NCBI GenBank assembly: GCA_021786385.1
Contig: JAJYNJ010000076.1
Span: 1-64,000, forward strand
Length of the DNA: 64,000 nucleotides
DNA from: Chloroflexota bacterium
GTDB lineage: Bacteria > Chloroflexota > Limnocylindria > Limnocylindrales > CSP1-4
Reading direction: 5' to 3'
Shown here: positions 8,471 to 17,088 of the stretch, one piece after another
How the letters are laid out: the number at the start of each line of letters is the position of its first letter
How positions within the stretch are numbered: the stretch's first letter is position 1
The notes under the pieces: model-generated
Told to the model about the DNA's origin: nothing
Databases searched by the model: none
Seen by the model: the letters and a program-made list of their open reading frames with translations, nothing else
Program-made: the position numbers and the translations under genes

Positions 8471-10353
8471 TGCTGGCCCCCACCCCCACCGCCACCGCCC
8501 GGGAGCAGGCCCGGCAACCCGCCACCAGAGCTGCTGGTGCCCGTCTGCGGCGCGGCCGTCCCGGTGACGACGCGTTCACCCTCGGTCAGGCCGGACTTGA
8601 TCTCGGCCAGCGTGGAGGTGACGAGCCCGACCTGGACCGTTCGGTCGTGTGGCCGGCCGGCAGCGTCGAGGACGCGGACCGTGTACTGGCCCGGACTCCC
8701 GGCCAGCGCGACGGACGGCACTGCAAGCACGCCCGGCGCCTGTGCCGTGGTGACGGCGATCTGGGCGCTCATCCCTGCCGCGGTCCCGGGTGGCGCTGCG
8801 TTGAGCGCGATGACGATCGGGTAACTCACGACGCCGGACGACCCAGAGATGGAGCCCGTCAGCCCGATCGAGAGCAGCGTGCCGGCTGCGGTGGCCCCGA
8901 GCGCGCTGATCGCCACGTTGGCCGCCTGGCCGACCCGCAGGGAGGGCAAGTCGGTCTCCGTGACGGTCCCGGTGACCTGCCACCCACCGACGGCGACCGC
9001 AACGTCAGGGGCGGCGGGCGCCGCCGCGCCAGCGACGACGTTGACCGCGGTGACTACACCGTCGAACGGGCTGCGCAGCGTGGCGCCGTCGAGCGTGAGC
9101 TGCGCCTGGCGGACCGACTCCTGGGCGCTGACGAGCGCGGCGGCGTCCGATGCGAGCACCGAGGCCGTTGCCCCGACGACCTTCGAGGCGTACCCGTGCT
9201 GGGCGATCGAGAGCGACAGACTGGCCGCGGCGATCTGGCCGGCTGCCTGATCGAGCGACGAGCGGTGCTGCAGCGTCAGGGTGTCGAGTTGCTGCTGCGC
9301 CTGGGTAATGGCGGCCTGGTCGGCCTGCAGCGTGGCCGTGGGCGGACCGGCCGCCTGGTCGGCGGCAAGCTTCGCCTGTGCCGCCTGGAGGGCCTGCTGC
9401 GCCTGGCTCAGCTTGAGGGCGTTCTGCTGCGCGAGCGCCGACGCCTGGCTGTCGGAGGCCTGGTTCTGCAGCGTCAGCAGGGCGAGTTGCTGCTGGGCCT
9501 GGATCACCGCCGCCTGGTCGGCGGCGATCTTCGCAGGGTCGGGTGGAAGCGGCGAGCTCGACGGGACCGGCACCGGGATCGAGTCCCGCGCCAGCTGCGC
9601 CTGCGCCAGTTGGAGAGCCTGTTGCGCCTGGCTCAGCTTGAGCGCGTTCTGCTGCGCGAGCGCGGACGCCTGGCCCGCGGCGGCCTGGTTCTGCAGCGTC
9701 AGCATGTCGACTTGCTGCTGCGCCTGGGTAATGGCAGCCTGGTCGGCCTGCAGCGTGGCCGTGGGCGGACCGGCCGCCTGGTCGGCGGCAAGCTTCGCCT
9801 GTGCCGCCTGGAGGGCCTGCTGCGCCTGGCTCAGTCGCAAGGCACTCTGACGGGCCGTGTCGGCCTGGCTCTGCTTCGCGAGGCTGAGCTGTTGCTGCGC
9901 CTGCACAATGGCGTCGTAGGCGGAGGCCCGATCGGCGGCGCTCGGACCGGCCTTGTCCACGGCCAGCCGTGCCTGCGCCACGGCAAGGCTCGCCTTGGCC
10001 AGCGCCAGGGACGCGGCGGCGGCGGCCGTGTCGGCCGTCGCCAGAATGGCGCCCTTGGTCACCCGGTCGCCCGGCTTGACAGCGACGCGCTTGACGACCC
10101 AGGTCGTGGCTCCAGAGCTGGCAGAGGCAGGAACCCCGGTTTCCAGGACCGGGCTCGCGCCGAAGGCGAGATCGTAGATCGCCGCCCAGCGGACGGATCC
10201 GCTCGCAGCCATCTGGCGGGCAACGGTGGTCCGTATCACTGCAGACGTCAGGTACTGCGTGGACCCCGAGCCACCGGGCGAGATGATGACGAACCCGGCG
10301 GTCCCGACGCCGACCGCGAGCAGGATGACGGTCACGGCGACTTTCCACTTCAT
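8467..10353 (-). CDS. MacA/HlyD-type periplasmic adaptor with repeated coiled-coil hairpin
   Basis: A 628-residue membrane-fusion protein with an N-terminal anchor (VAVTVILLAVGVGTAGFVII), a biotinyl-lipoyl-like half (VKPGDRVTKGAILATADT), a very long Ala/Gln-rich helical region, the second lipoyl half (LRSPFDGVVTAVNVVAGA) and beta-barrel and membrane-proximal domains. Typical MacA proteins are 370-400 residues. The excess is a hairpin that contains three tandem copies of a roughly 65-77 residue unit beginning LSQAQQALQ, each with a Pro-containing turn (GPPTATL, or an expanded VPVPSSSPLPPDP in the middle copy). The C terminus is polyglycine. It is the first gene of the operon. Confidence 0.88.
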   Translation of the reverse strand: MKWKVAVTVILLAVGVGTAGFVIISPGGSGSTQYLTSAVIRTTVARQMAASGSVRWAAIYDLAFGASPVLETGVPASASSGATTWVVKRVAVKPGDRVTKGAILATADTAAAAASLALAKASLAVAQARLAVDKAGPSAADRASAYDAIVQAQQQLSLAKQSQADTARQSALRLSQAQQALQAAQAKLAADQAAGPPTATLQADQAAITQAQQQVDMLTLQNQAAAGQASALAQQNALKLSQAQQALQLAQAQLARDSIPVPVPSSSPLPPDPAKIAADQAAVIQAQQQLALLTLQNQASDSQASALAQQNALKLSQAQQALQAAQAKLAADQAAGPPTATLQADQAAITQAQQQLDTLTLQHRSSLDQAAGQIAAASLSLSIAQHGYASKVVGATASVLASDAAALVSAQESVRQAQLTLDGATLRSPFDGVVTAVNVVAGAAAPAAPDVAVAVGGWQVTGTVTETDLPSLRVGQAANVAISALGATAAGTLLSIGLTGSISGSSGVVSYPIVIALNAAPPGTAAGMSAQIAVTTAQAPGVLAVPSVALAGSPGQYTVRVLDAAGRPHDRTVQVGLVTSTLAEIKSGLTEGERVVTGTAAPQTGTSSSGGGLPGLLPGGGGGGGGQQ

Positions 10354-10463
10354 CTGTGACTTGCCTCGGGCTTCTCCGTCGACTGGCGTCCGGGAGTCCG
10401 CGCCCTGGGCATCGCACGCCTAGGCAACCCGAAACCGCCTTCGACACACTGTGCGGGAGGGAA

Positions 10464-10482
10464 CATGAAGCGACGGTGAATC
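10464..10482. promoter_or_regulatory. 19-bp repeat box, copy 1 (candidate response-regulator site)
   Basis: The box reads catgaagcgacggtgaatc. A copy with two mismatches lies at 11078-11096. Inside it, TGA recurs at an 11-base interval (tgaag...tgaat), the spacing used by OmpR/PhoB-family regulators. It lies about 110 bases upstream of the adaptor start on the minus strand. Control by the neighbouring response regulator is inferred. Confidence 0.5.
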
Positions 10483-10610
10483 CCAGGCGGGGCCCTCCGG
10501 CGATTCCGCTGTCGGCGAGCCGGTGGACCCTGGCTCTCCGCGACACGGACGGCTGAGGCTCGGGGTCCCTGGATGCACCACCCGCCGCGGCATGTGGGTT
10601 CGGACAACAG

Positions 10611-10644
10611 GTGGGGCCACCGGTCGTGCCACCGATGGCCCCAC
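10611..10644 (-). terminator. hairpin after the small exported-protein gene
   Basis: A perfect 9-bp stem (gtggggcca / tggccccac) with further CGGT/ACCG pairing inside. It lies about 50 bases beyond the stop of the small gene on the minus strand. There is no T-tract, so it may be a pause or processing element rather than a classical intrinsic terminator. Confidence 0.4.
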
Positions 10645-10690
10645 GGAGCTCTTCGGACCGTCACGCCGACGGCCTACCGGGAGCGAGCCG

Positions 10691-11011
10691 TCACTGCTCG
10701 CCCTGGAACTGGTAGTCGGCGATGCTGCCGGCCGCGTCCGTGTGCCCGCCAGGTCCATCGGTCTCAGCGGCCAAACCGGCCGCCTCCGGCGCCTCGACCC
10801 CGGCCGCCTCGGCGGACGCGGAGGCCGTGTCCGGTGCGGTCTGGTCGCCCTGCTGGACATCGACCTGCTGGCCGATGGCGCTCGACCCGCCGGTTGTCAC
10901 GGCCGTCGGGGGCGTCGTCGGGGAATTCGCGGCGAACGCGACGCCCGCGCCGCTGAGGAGCAGCACGGCCATCCCCGAGACGGCCGCGTTGCGAAGACGA
11001 GAGAGCATCAT
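10691..11011 (-). CDS. small exported protein beside the two-component system
   Basis: 106 residues from MMLSRLRNAAVSGMAV; AGGAG lies about 10 bases upstream of the first ATG. The track start at 11578 would run antisense through the response-regulator gene and is rejected. A signal peptide or membrane segment (GMAVLLLSGAGVAFAANSP) is followed by a low-complexity Ala/Thr/Pro/Glu-rich tail ending DYQFQGEQ. There is no known domain. It lies between the two-component system (divergent) and the export operon and carries the same upstream box as the export operon, so it may be a co-regulated envelope-stress or sensor-accessory protein. That role is inference. Confidence 0.6.
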   Translation of the reverse strand: MMLSRLRNAAVSGMAVLLLSGAGVAFAANSPTTPPTAVTTGGSSAIGQQVDVQQGDQTAPDTASASAEAAGVEAPEAAGLAAETDGPGGHTDAAGSIADYQFQGEQ

Positions 11012-11077
11012 GGTGATCGCTCCTGTACCCGGATCAGGCCCGCTGCCCGATCGCTGCGGGCAGAGTGGCAGCTGCAC

Positions 11078-11096
11078 CGTGAGGCGACGGTGAATC
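11078..11096. promoter_or_regulatory. 19-bp repeat box, copy 2 (candidate response-regulator site)
   Basis: The box reads cgtgaggcgacggtgaatc, 17 of 19 identical to the copy at 10464-10482 and in the same orientation. It is about 67 bases upstream of the small exported-protein gene and lies in the divergent gap shared with the response regulator start at 11212, so it could serve both directions. Confidence 0.5.
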
Positions 11097-11211
11097 TGTC
11101 CGGGCCTCGGATTCATCGACCGCTCGTCCTCGGCCGCGACAATGGTGGACGCGATGGACCGCACCAGCATCAGCAGCTGCGATCTGCGCACGCCGTGACC
11201 GAGCGCGTGCC

Positions 11212-11964
11212 GTGAAGCTCCTGCTCCTCGAAGACGACGTACGCCTGAGCGGCCTGCTGCAGCGCGGTCTGCGCGCCGACGGCCACGCGGTGGACGCCGC
11301 GGCGACCATCGAGGATGGGCGCTGGCATGTGTCCGAGGGCACCTACGACGCCCTGATCCTGGACGTGATGCTCCCCGACGGTGACGGCTTCGCGTTCTGC
11401 GCCGAGCTGCGCGCCGCGGGCAACTGGACGCCCGTCCTGATGTTGACCGCTCGCGATGCGGTCGAAGACCGGGTGCGCGGGCTGGACGTAGGGGCGGACG
11501 ACTACCTCGTGAAGCCGTTCGCGTTCGTCGAGCTGCTGGCCCGGCTGAGGGCCCTGGTCCGGCGAGGCCCCAGCGCACGACCCACGGTGCTCACCGTGGG
11601 CGCGCTCGCGCTCGATCCGGCCACCCATCGGGTGACGGTGGCGGGACGGGAGGTGCCCTTCTCGTCACGGCAGTTTGCCCTGCTCGAGTTCCTGGCGCGA
11701 CACCCCGACGAGGTGGTGTCACGGACCCAGATCATCGAGCGCGTCTGGGACTGGGCGTACGAGGGGACCTCGAACATCGTCGACGTCTACGTTCATGCGC
11801 TGCGCGTGCGCCTCCGCGAGCACCCGGAGAGCCCCCCGCTGGACACCGTCCGGGACGTCGGCTACGTGCTCCGCACGCCGCCGGCGAAGCCGCTGCGCAC
11901 CGCGAAGGCGTCGGGCTCGACGCTGGCACCGCCCTCCGCCCCTCCAGAACACGGCCCCGGATGA
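11212..11964 (+). CDS. OmpR/PhoB-family response regulator
   Basis: 250 residues with a GTG start. The receiver domain has the acidic pair EDD near residue 8, the phospho-acceptor Asp at about residue 51 (LILDVMLPDGDG), the conserved Thr in MLTARD and the Lys in DYLVKPF. A winged-helix output domain follows (LEFLARHPDEVVSRTQIIERVW...NIVDVYVHALRVRL). A 25-residue Pro/Ala-rich tail follows the DNA-binding domain. The stop overlaps the sensor kinase start (ATGA). The repeat box at 11078 lies in its upstream region, so autoregulation is plausible. Confidence 0.93.
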   Translation: MKLLLLEDDVRLSGLLQRGLRADGHAVDAAATIEDGRWHVSEGTYDALILDVMLPDGDGFAFCAELRAAGNWTPVLMLTARDAVEDRVRGLDVGADDYLVKPFAFVELLARLRALVRRGPSARPTVLTVGALALDPATHRVTVAGREVPFSSRQFALLEFLARHPDEVVSRTQIIERVWDWAYEGTSNIVDVYVHALRVRLREHPESPPLDTVRDVGYVLRTPPAKPLRTAKASGSTLAPPSAPPEHGPG

Positions 11965-13370
11965 CGCTCCGTACCCGCCTGGCGCTCACCTATGCGGCAG
12001 CGCTGGCGCTCACCCTGGCGCTCGCCGGGCTGACGGTCTGGTGGCAGCTCGGGGTCGGGCTACAGGCCTCACTCGACCAGACCCTGCAGACGCGCGCGGC
12101 CGACGTGGCGACCTCGCTCGAGAACGGGGGCCAGGCCGGGCTCCAGGAGAGCAACACGACCGAGTCCGGCGTGTTCACGCTGATCGTGGACGCCGGCGGG
12201 CATCTCGTGGATGCCACCGCCAACGCGCCCGCCGGGCTGCCGTTGCCGGCGGCGGGCGCGGCGCGCCAGGTCCAGCAGGGCGGGGTGGCCTACCTGCTGC
12301 GCGCGGTCAGCACGCAGGGCGGCGGCATGGTGGTGGCGGGCAGCAGCCTGGAGACGATCAAGCACGCGCAGGCAAGCCTGGCCATCGTGCTCCTCGTGGT
12401 CGGCATGGGGGCCGGTCTCCTCTCGCTGCTCGGCGGCTGGTGGCTGGCCGGGCGGGCGCTGCGGCCAGTCGCCGCGCTTACGCTGGAGGCAGCGGCCATC
12501 GGGACCGCCGATCTCGACCGGCGACTCCCGGAGCCCGCGACCAACGACGAGCTGGGACGGCTCGCGCGCACCCTCAACGGCATGCTGGATCGACTGGAAC
12601 ACGGCGTGCAACAGCAGCGGCGTTTCGTCGCCGCGGCGTCCCACGACCTGCGCAGCCCGCTGGCCGCGCTCCAGGCGGAGCTCGAGCTCGCCGCACGACC
12701 GGGCACCGACGCGTCCGAGCTCCGCGACGCGGTGGTGGCCGCCCATGCCGACGCGGTCCGGCTCGCCGACTTTGCCACGGCGCTGCTGGAGCTCTCGACC
12801 GCGGAGGCTGACGGACGGGCTCTGGTGCGCCGGCCAGTCCGCGTGGACGACCTGGTGGAATCGGTGGTGGCGCGCACAGCAGCCGTGGCGGCGCAACGCC
12901 GGGTGGCCGTCGTCCAGCGAGCGTGCGACCGCGCGGTCGAGGTCGACCGCGTACGCCTCGAACAGTCGATCAGCAACCTGCTCACGAACGCCATCCTCTA
13001 CAGCCCGATGGGGTCGCAGGTGGACGTCCTGGCCGATGTGGAGGATGCCGCTACCGGCGGCACCGCGCGGGGCCCCGGGGACACGGGGCGCTCGGGCGGT
13101 CAAGCCGGCGCGACGCACGGCTTCACGCTGGTGGTGGAGGTGCTCGACCGCGGGCCGGGCCTCCCGGACGCTGTGCGCGAGCATCTGTTCGAACCGTTCC
13201 AGCGCGGCCCGAACGCGACCGGGCCGGGCTTCGGGCTCGGGCTGGCTACGGCCGCCGCCGGGGTACGAGCGCACCGCGGCACGATCGGCGCCGAGCCTCG
13301 AGAGGGTGGCGGGACGCGATTCTGGCTGGGCGTGCCGGCCGTCACTGCACGCAAGAGCCTGGTCACGTGA
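11961..13370 (+). CDS. sensor histidine kinase of the two-component system
   Basis: 469 residues. Helix 1 is TYAAALALTLALAGLTVWW, an extracytoplasmic sensor of about 100 residues follows, helix 2 is AIVLLVVGMGAGLLSLLGGWW, then a HAMP linker. The dimerisation domain carries the phospho-acceptor His in AAASHDLRSPLAAL. The ATPase domain has the N box (SISNLLTNAILYSP), G1 (VLDRGPGLPD) and G2 (GFGLGLATAAAGVRAH). A Gly-rich insert (GGTARGPGDTGRSGG) interrupts the ATPase lid region. It pairs with the overlapping response regulator. The signal is unknown; the linked efflux operon suggests an envelope or antimicrobial-peptide cue. Confidence 0.92.
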   Translation: MTLRTRLALTYAAALALTLALAGLTVWWQLGVGLQASLDQTLQTRAADVATSLENGGQAGLQESNTTESGVFTLIVDAGGHLVDATANAPAGLPLPAAGAARQVQQGGVAYLLRAVSTQGGGMVVAGSSLETIKHAQASLAIVLLVVGMGAGLLSLLGGWWLAGRALRPVAALTLEAAAIGTADLDRRLPEPATNDELGRLARTLNGMLDRLEHGVQQQRRFVAAASHDLRSPLAALQAELELAARPGTDASELRDAVVAAHADAVRLADFATALLELSTAEADGRALVRRPVRVDDLVESVVARTAAVAAQRRVAVVQRACDRAVEVDRVRLEQSISNLLTNAILYSPMGSQVDVLADVEDAATGGTARGPGDTGRSGGQAGATHGFTLVVEVLDRGPGLPDAVREHLFEPFQRGPNATGPGFGLGLATAAAGVRAHRGTIGAEPREGGGTRFWLGVPAVTARKSLVT

Positions 13371-13779
13371 GACCCCAAGCTCCCACCGGCAACGTGGCTT
13401 GGCCCCGGCTGGCGCGTACGGCCTCTTCTTGATGCACGACGTGCGGCATCCGCTCCTCGCCGAACTGACGCTCGTGGCACCCCTCATGGGCGTAGGGCTT
13501 CTCCTGCTGGGCGACGCCCTACTTCAGCCTGCCGCAGCGTGAGTCGGGGGCGTGGGCCGGCTAGTGCCATCCCCGAACGGCCCCGCGCTCCCCCGATCCC
13601 AGATGCCGCCCGGTTCGGCGTCGGCGTGGTGCTTGCCAAGGCGATGTTGGCACGCGTGACTGCAGCAGCGGTGCCGCGCCCCGGGCGGCCGTCTCCCCGG
13701 GTAGGGACGGACTTGGTTCGAGGCGCATCTGTGAAGCTCGGCCGCTCCCCGCTCGCGCCGCCAGCCGGGCTGCGCCAGC
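13371..13779. other. low-information region between the kinase and the decayed glycosyltransferase
   Basis: No gene is supported. The stretch near 13480-13540 could encode a single hydrophobic helix (LVAPLMGVGLLLLGDALL) without a plausible start, and TAGGGC...GCCCTA near 13493-13521 can form a hairpin after the kinase. From about 13600 a frame reading RFGVGVVLAKAMLARVT may be the degraded first helix of the glycosyltransferase that follows. Confidence 0.35.
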
Positions 13780-14596
13780 GTGGCCCCGCATCGTCTCGAC
13801 CCCCTCGCGGCGTGGGACGCTGGCTGGTACATCCGGATCGCGCAGCGCGGCCACCACGCCACGCCCCAGGCGTTGAGCGCGACGAACCTCCACTACGACT
13901 TCGCCTTCTTCCCCCTCTGGCCAATCGGCATCCGCCTCTCCACGCTCGGGCTGCTCCCTGCTGCCCTCAGCGCGGTGCTGCTTGCCAACCTGCTCTTCGT
14001 GGCGGCCGCCGTCCTGCTGTGGAAGCTCCTGGCCGAGCGGTTCCGACCGGCCCTGGCCACCCGGGCGCTCGCGCTCCTCGCCTTCTGCCCGGCGTCCTAC
14101 GTCTTCTCCCTGGGCGTATACCGAGCCGCTGTTCCTGGTTCTCGCCGCGGGCTACTTCCTGAGTCGCACGCATGCCGTCCGGCGCGGCGTGCTTGCCGCA
14201 CTGGCCATGGCCACGCGCATCGCGGGGGCCGCCATCGTGGCGTCCGCGGCCGTGGCGTCCGCGGCGATCGTCGCCCTACGAACGCGGGGTGCCGAGCGCC
14301 GTGCCGCGCTGCTCGCCGTGGCACTCGGGCGCGCGGCATTCGCCGCCTGGTGGAGCTTCATCGCGCTCCTCATGCACGATCCCTTGGGCTTCCTGCGCGG
14401 ATCCCCGAGCTGGGGCCGCTCGGGCGGACTCGTGCAGATCCTCGATCTGGTCCGCCACCATGACCTCCGCCGGCTCGCTGGGGTCGGCGGCACGGGTCGC
14501 GCGGCCTTCCCGACCGCGGCCATCACGACCCGCGGACACGGCCCCGACCAGCTGGCACGCCACACGGCATCTCGCCGAGCGTGCCCAGCCGGATAG
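13780..14596 (+). pseudogene. frameshifted GPI-mannosyltransferase-like (GT-C) membrane protein
   Basis: Two frames together read as a polytopic mannosyltransferase. The first has RLDPLAAWDAGWYIRIAQRG, typical of the DxD-like loop of this family, and helices to CPASYVFSLG. The second, one base out of phase, continues YTEPLFLVLAAGYFLSR and AMATRIAGAAIVASAAV, then FAAWWSFIALLMHDPLGFL. The switch is near 14112-14116 in ggcgtatacc, where one extra base breaks the familiar SLGYTEPLF motif. The N terminus also lacks a normal start and the C terminus dissolves after 14450. It is probably a dead gene; one sequencing indel could explain the frameshift but not the ends. Confidence 0.6.
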
Positions 14597-14827
14597 CCTC
14601 GCTTCTCGGGTGTGGCGCGGGCAGGACCGGCGGATCGGGAGCTGCTCGCGACGGTGCCTTGGCCACCGGCACCGTCGCCACTGGCCGTGGCGGGCGCTCA
14701 ACTCCCGTTGGCCCACGCCGGCCGCGGCGCGCAAGGCAACATCCGGGTCGCCGTCGAGCGCGTGGGCCGACCTTGTGACTCGCGTCAGGGAGACTCACGG
14801 GTGGCTGCCGCTCCGGCAGTCGTGCGC

Positions 14828-15655
14828 TCAGCGTCGCAGGTGCAGCGCCACCGCCTGTGCCTGTGCTTCGAGGCCGTCGTCGAGCGGCGCGAGCGCGACC
14901 TCGCCGTACCGACGCTGCAGCGCGAGCCCGATCAGGTGGTCAGCCAAGGCCGGGTTCTTGGGGAGGACCGGGCCGTGCAGGTAGGTGCCGTAGGCGTGCC
15001 GATAGATGGCCCCCTCGGTGCGGTCCTTGCCGTTGTTGCCCGCGCCCATGACAACGCGCCCGAGCGGTCGCGCCCCCGCCCCCAGATAGGTCCGACCGCC
15101 GTGGTTCTCGAACCCGACGAGTCTCCGGCCCTCCCACTCGACGACCATATTGCCGACCATCCGGCCGCGCCCAGCGCTCGTGATGTCCGTGATCTTGGTC
15201 TGCTCCTCGGCCGCCCAGTGGATCGTCTCGGCATCGAAGACCCCCAGGCCCGCGAGGTCGTCACCGCGGAACGGACGGTATAGGCGACCCCACATCTGGT
15301 AGCCGGCGCAGATGAGCAGCGCAACGCTTCCAGCCTCGATCGCGGTACGGATCGCGTCGCCTTTCACCACCACCAGGTCGCGCGCGATCAGGCGCTGCTG
15401 GGAGTCGGCACCGCCGCCCATGAAGAAGAGATCGACGGCGGACGGGTCGATCGGCGTGTCGACCTCGAGCGGCAGGACCTCGGCGGCGATGCCGCGCCAG
15501 CGGCAGCGTTGCTCGAGACACAGCACGTTGCCCCAGTCGCCGTACTGGCTCAGCACGCTCGGGTAGAGGTAGCCGATCGTCAGCCTCAGAGCGCTCCGGC
15601 GAGCCGGATCGGGTGTGCCCGTCGACCTACATGCCTCCTCGTCGGGGGTGCTCAT
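14828..15655 (-). CDS. gatD: GatD, glutamine amidotransferase subunit of lipid II isoglutaminyl synthase
   Basis: 275 residues from MSTPDEEACRS at 15655; the track start is 19 codons earlier, inside murT. It is a class I CobB/CobQ-like glutaminase with nucleophile Cys in LLICAGYQMWG and catalytic His in TYLHGPVLPKNP, both in the usual GatD contexts. GatD releases ammonia from glutamine for MurT, which amidates the D-glutamate of the peptidoglycan stem. The start overlaps the murT stop by four bases (ATGA), the usual murT-gatD arrangement. Confidence 0.92.
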   Translation of the reverse strand: MSTPDEEACRSTGTPDPARRSALRLTIGYLYPSVLSQYGDWGNVLCLEQRCRWRGIAAEVLPLEVDTPIDPSAVDLFFMGGGADSQQRLIARDLVVVKGDAIRTAIEAGSVALLICAGYQMWGRLYRPFRGDDLAGLGVFDAETIHWAAEEQTKITDITSAGRGRMVGNMVVEWEGRRLVGFENHGGRTYLGAGARPLGRVVMGAGNNGKDRTEGAIYRHAYGTYLHGPVLPKNPALADHLIGLALQRRYGEVALAPLDDGLEAQAQAVALHLRR

Positions 15656-17070
15656 GTCTGCCAGAAGGGCCGCAGATGCCCGCGCCGCACGAATGCCGCC
15701 CGCAGCGCCCACATCGCCGTGTAGGTCGTGATGATGGTGAGCTCCTCGCCGGGCGGCGTGCGGCGCAGCGCCTGATCAGCGGCTTGGCGCAGCGCGGGGA
15801 TGATCGAGAGCCCCCCGGGGTTACTTGCCAGCCCGTCGAGCGCGGACGCGTACTTGAGCCTGACCGCCAGGTCTGCAGCGCGGTGGCCCGAGGCGATCAC
15901 CCATTCCAGGCGGCCGCGCAGTTGTTCGAAGCCCGCGTCCCAGATCCAGGACACGTCCCGGCTGTCCTGCGTGTTGTCGTTGAGGGCGAGCACCAGCCGC
16001 AGGGCGTTGCGCTTGCGGAGCAGGACCTCGGTGACCTGGTCGAAGCTACTCGGGTTCTTCACCAGCGCGAGCAGCACCCGGCGACCGTCGACAGCGAACG
16101 ACTCCAGGCGGCCGAAGGCACCCGCGACGCTGCCCACCGCCGCCCGCACGACGGCGGGCTCGACGCCGAGGCTGTAGGCGGTCGCGGCCGCCGCGATCGC
16201 GTTATACGCGTTGAAGAGGCCAGGCAGCGGGACCTCCAGCGTTTGGGGCCCCCAGGGCGTCTGCAGCTTGATCGTGGAGCCATCAAGCCCCCCGACCTCG
16301 ACGTGCCACGCCGACAGGCGGGGCGTGGGTCGGTGCCAGCCGCAAGCGACGCAGGCATAGTGGCCGAGGTGCGCGTAAAAGGAGAGGCTGTACTCGAGAT
16401 CGCTCATGCAGCGCGGACAGCGGCGCGAGTCGGCGCTGTGCTGCAGCTGCGGCCGTCCCCAGCGCACGTCCTCCAGTCCGTAGTAGAGCACCGGGTTCGG
16501 GACAGACTCCCCGAGATAGGCCACGAGCGGATCGTCGGCGTTGAGGATCAGCGTCGTGGTGGCCGGGAGGCGCTGCAGCGCCGTCGCCCAGAGCGACGCC
16601 ACGAAGTCGACCTCGAAGTAGCGGTCGAGCTGGTCGCGGCAGAGGTTCGTGATGAGGATCATTCGCGGCGCCAGCTCCGCGATCACCCGTGGCAGGTGAC
16701 CTTCGTCCACCTCGAAGACCCCGATGAGGTGCTCGCTGGCGGAGAGCCGCCCGCGCCAGCTGGCCTCGCTGAGGAGGGTCGTCGTAATGCCGCGCAGCAT
16801 GTTCGACCCCTCACGGTTCGTGATGGGGAGCAGGCCAGCGCCGCGCAGTGCCGCGGCGATCATGCGGGTGCTGGTGGTCTTCCCATTCGTGCCGGTGATG
16901 AGCAGGGAGCCGTTGCTGATGCCCTGCGCGAGCTCGCCGGTCAGCCGCGGATCGATGCGCTCGGCGACGAGGCCCGGCAGCGAGGTACCGCCACGACCCG
17001 AGCGACGCAGCAACGCGCGCGTCCCCTTGCCGACCCCCAGGGCAATCAACTGCGATGGGTGGAGCGCCAC
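15652..17070 (-). CDS. murT: MurT, Mur-ligase subunit of lipid II isoglutaminyl synthase
   Basis: 472 residues with a GTG start. The Mur ligase central domain has the P-loop ITGTNGKTTSTRM and EVDEGHLPRVI. A Cys4 zinc ribbon inserted in the middle (CPRCMSDLEY ... YACVACGWHRP) is specific to MurT. The C-terminal MurT domain carries LVLALNDNTQDSRDVSWIWD. With GatD it converts D-Glu to D-iso-Gln in lipid II, a step common in Gram-positive and Chloroflexota cell walls and needed for efficient cross-linking. Confidence 0.94.
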   Translation of the reverse strand: MALHPSQLIALGVGKGTRALLRRSGRGGTSLPGLVAERIDPRLTGELAQGISNGSLLITGTNGKTTSTRMIAAALRGAGLLPITNREGSNMLRGITTTLLSEASWRGRLSASEHLIGVFEVDEGHLPRVIAELAPRMILITNLCRDQLDRYFEVDFVASLWATALQRLPATTTLILNADDPLVAYLGESVPNPVLYYGLEDVRWGRPQLQHSADSRRCPRCMSDLEYSLSFYAHLGHYACVACGWHRPTPRLSAWHVEVGGLDGSTIKLQTPWGPQTLEVPLPGLFNAYNAIAAAATAYSLGVEPAVVRAAVGSVAGAFGRLESFAVDGRRVLLALVKNPSSFDQVTEVLLRKRNALRLVLALNDNTQDSRDVSWIWDAGFEQLRGRLEWVIASGHRAADLAVRLKYASALDGLASNPGGLSIIPALRQAADQALRRTPPGEELTIITTYTAMWALRAAFVRRGHLRPFWQT

Positions 17071-17088
17071 GATCTGACCACTCCCGGT

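Larger units (their letters stand above)
10354..10690. other. intergenic region with a regulatory box and a hairpin
   Basis: No coding sequence is supported here. The region separates two minus-strand genes, the small exported protein and the adaptor gene. It contains the repeat box at 10464-10482 and a strong hairpin at 10611-10644, both listed separately. The ORFs that the track draws across it are low-complexity Arg/Pro-rich shadows. Confidence 0.6.

Noticed and set aside
8470-10359. 629-residue plus-strand ORF
   Set aside because: Antisense shadow of the adaptor gene; long only because the gene is GC-rich and repetitive.
11212-13370. Two-component system as VanRS-like resistance locus
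   Set aside because: No vanHAX-type genes are adjacent; the only linked transporter is MacAB-like.
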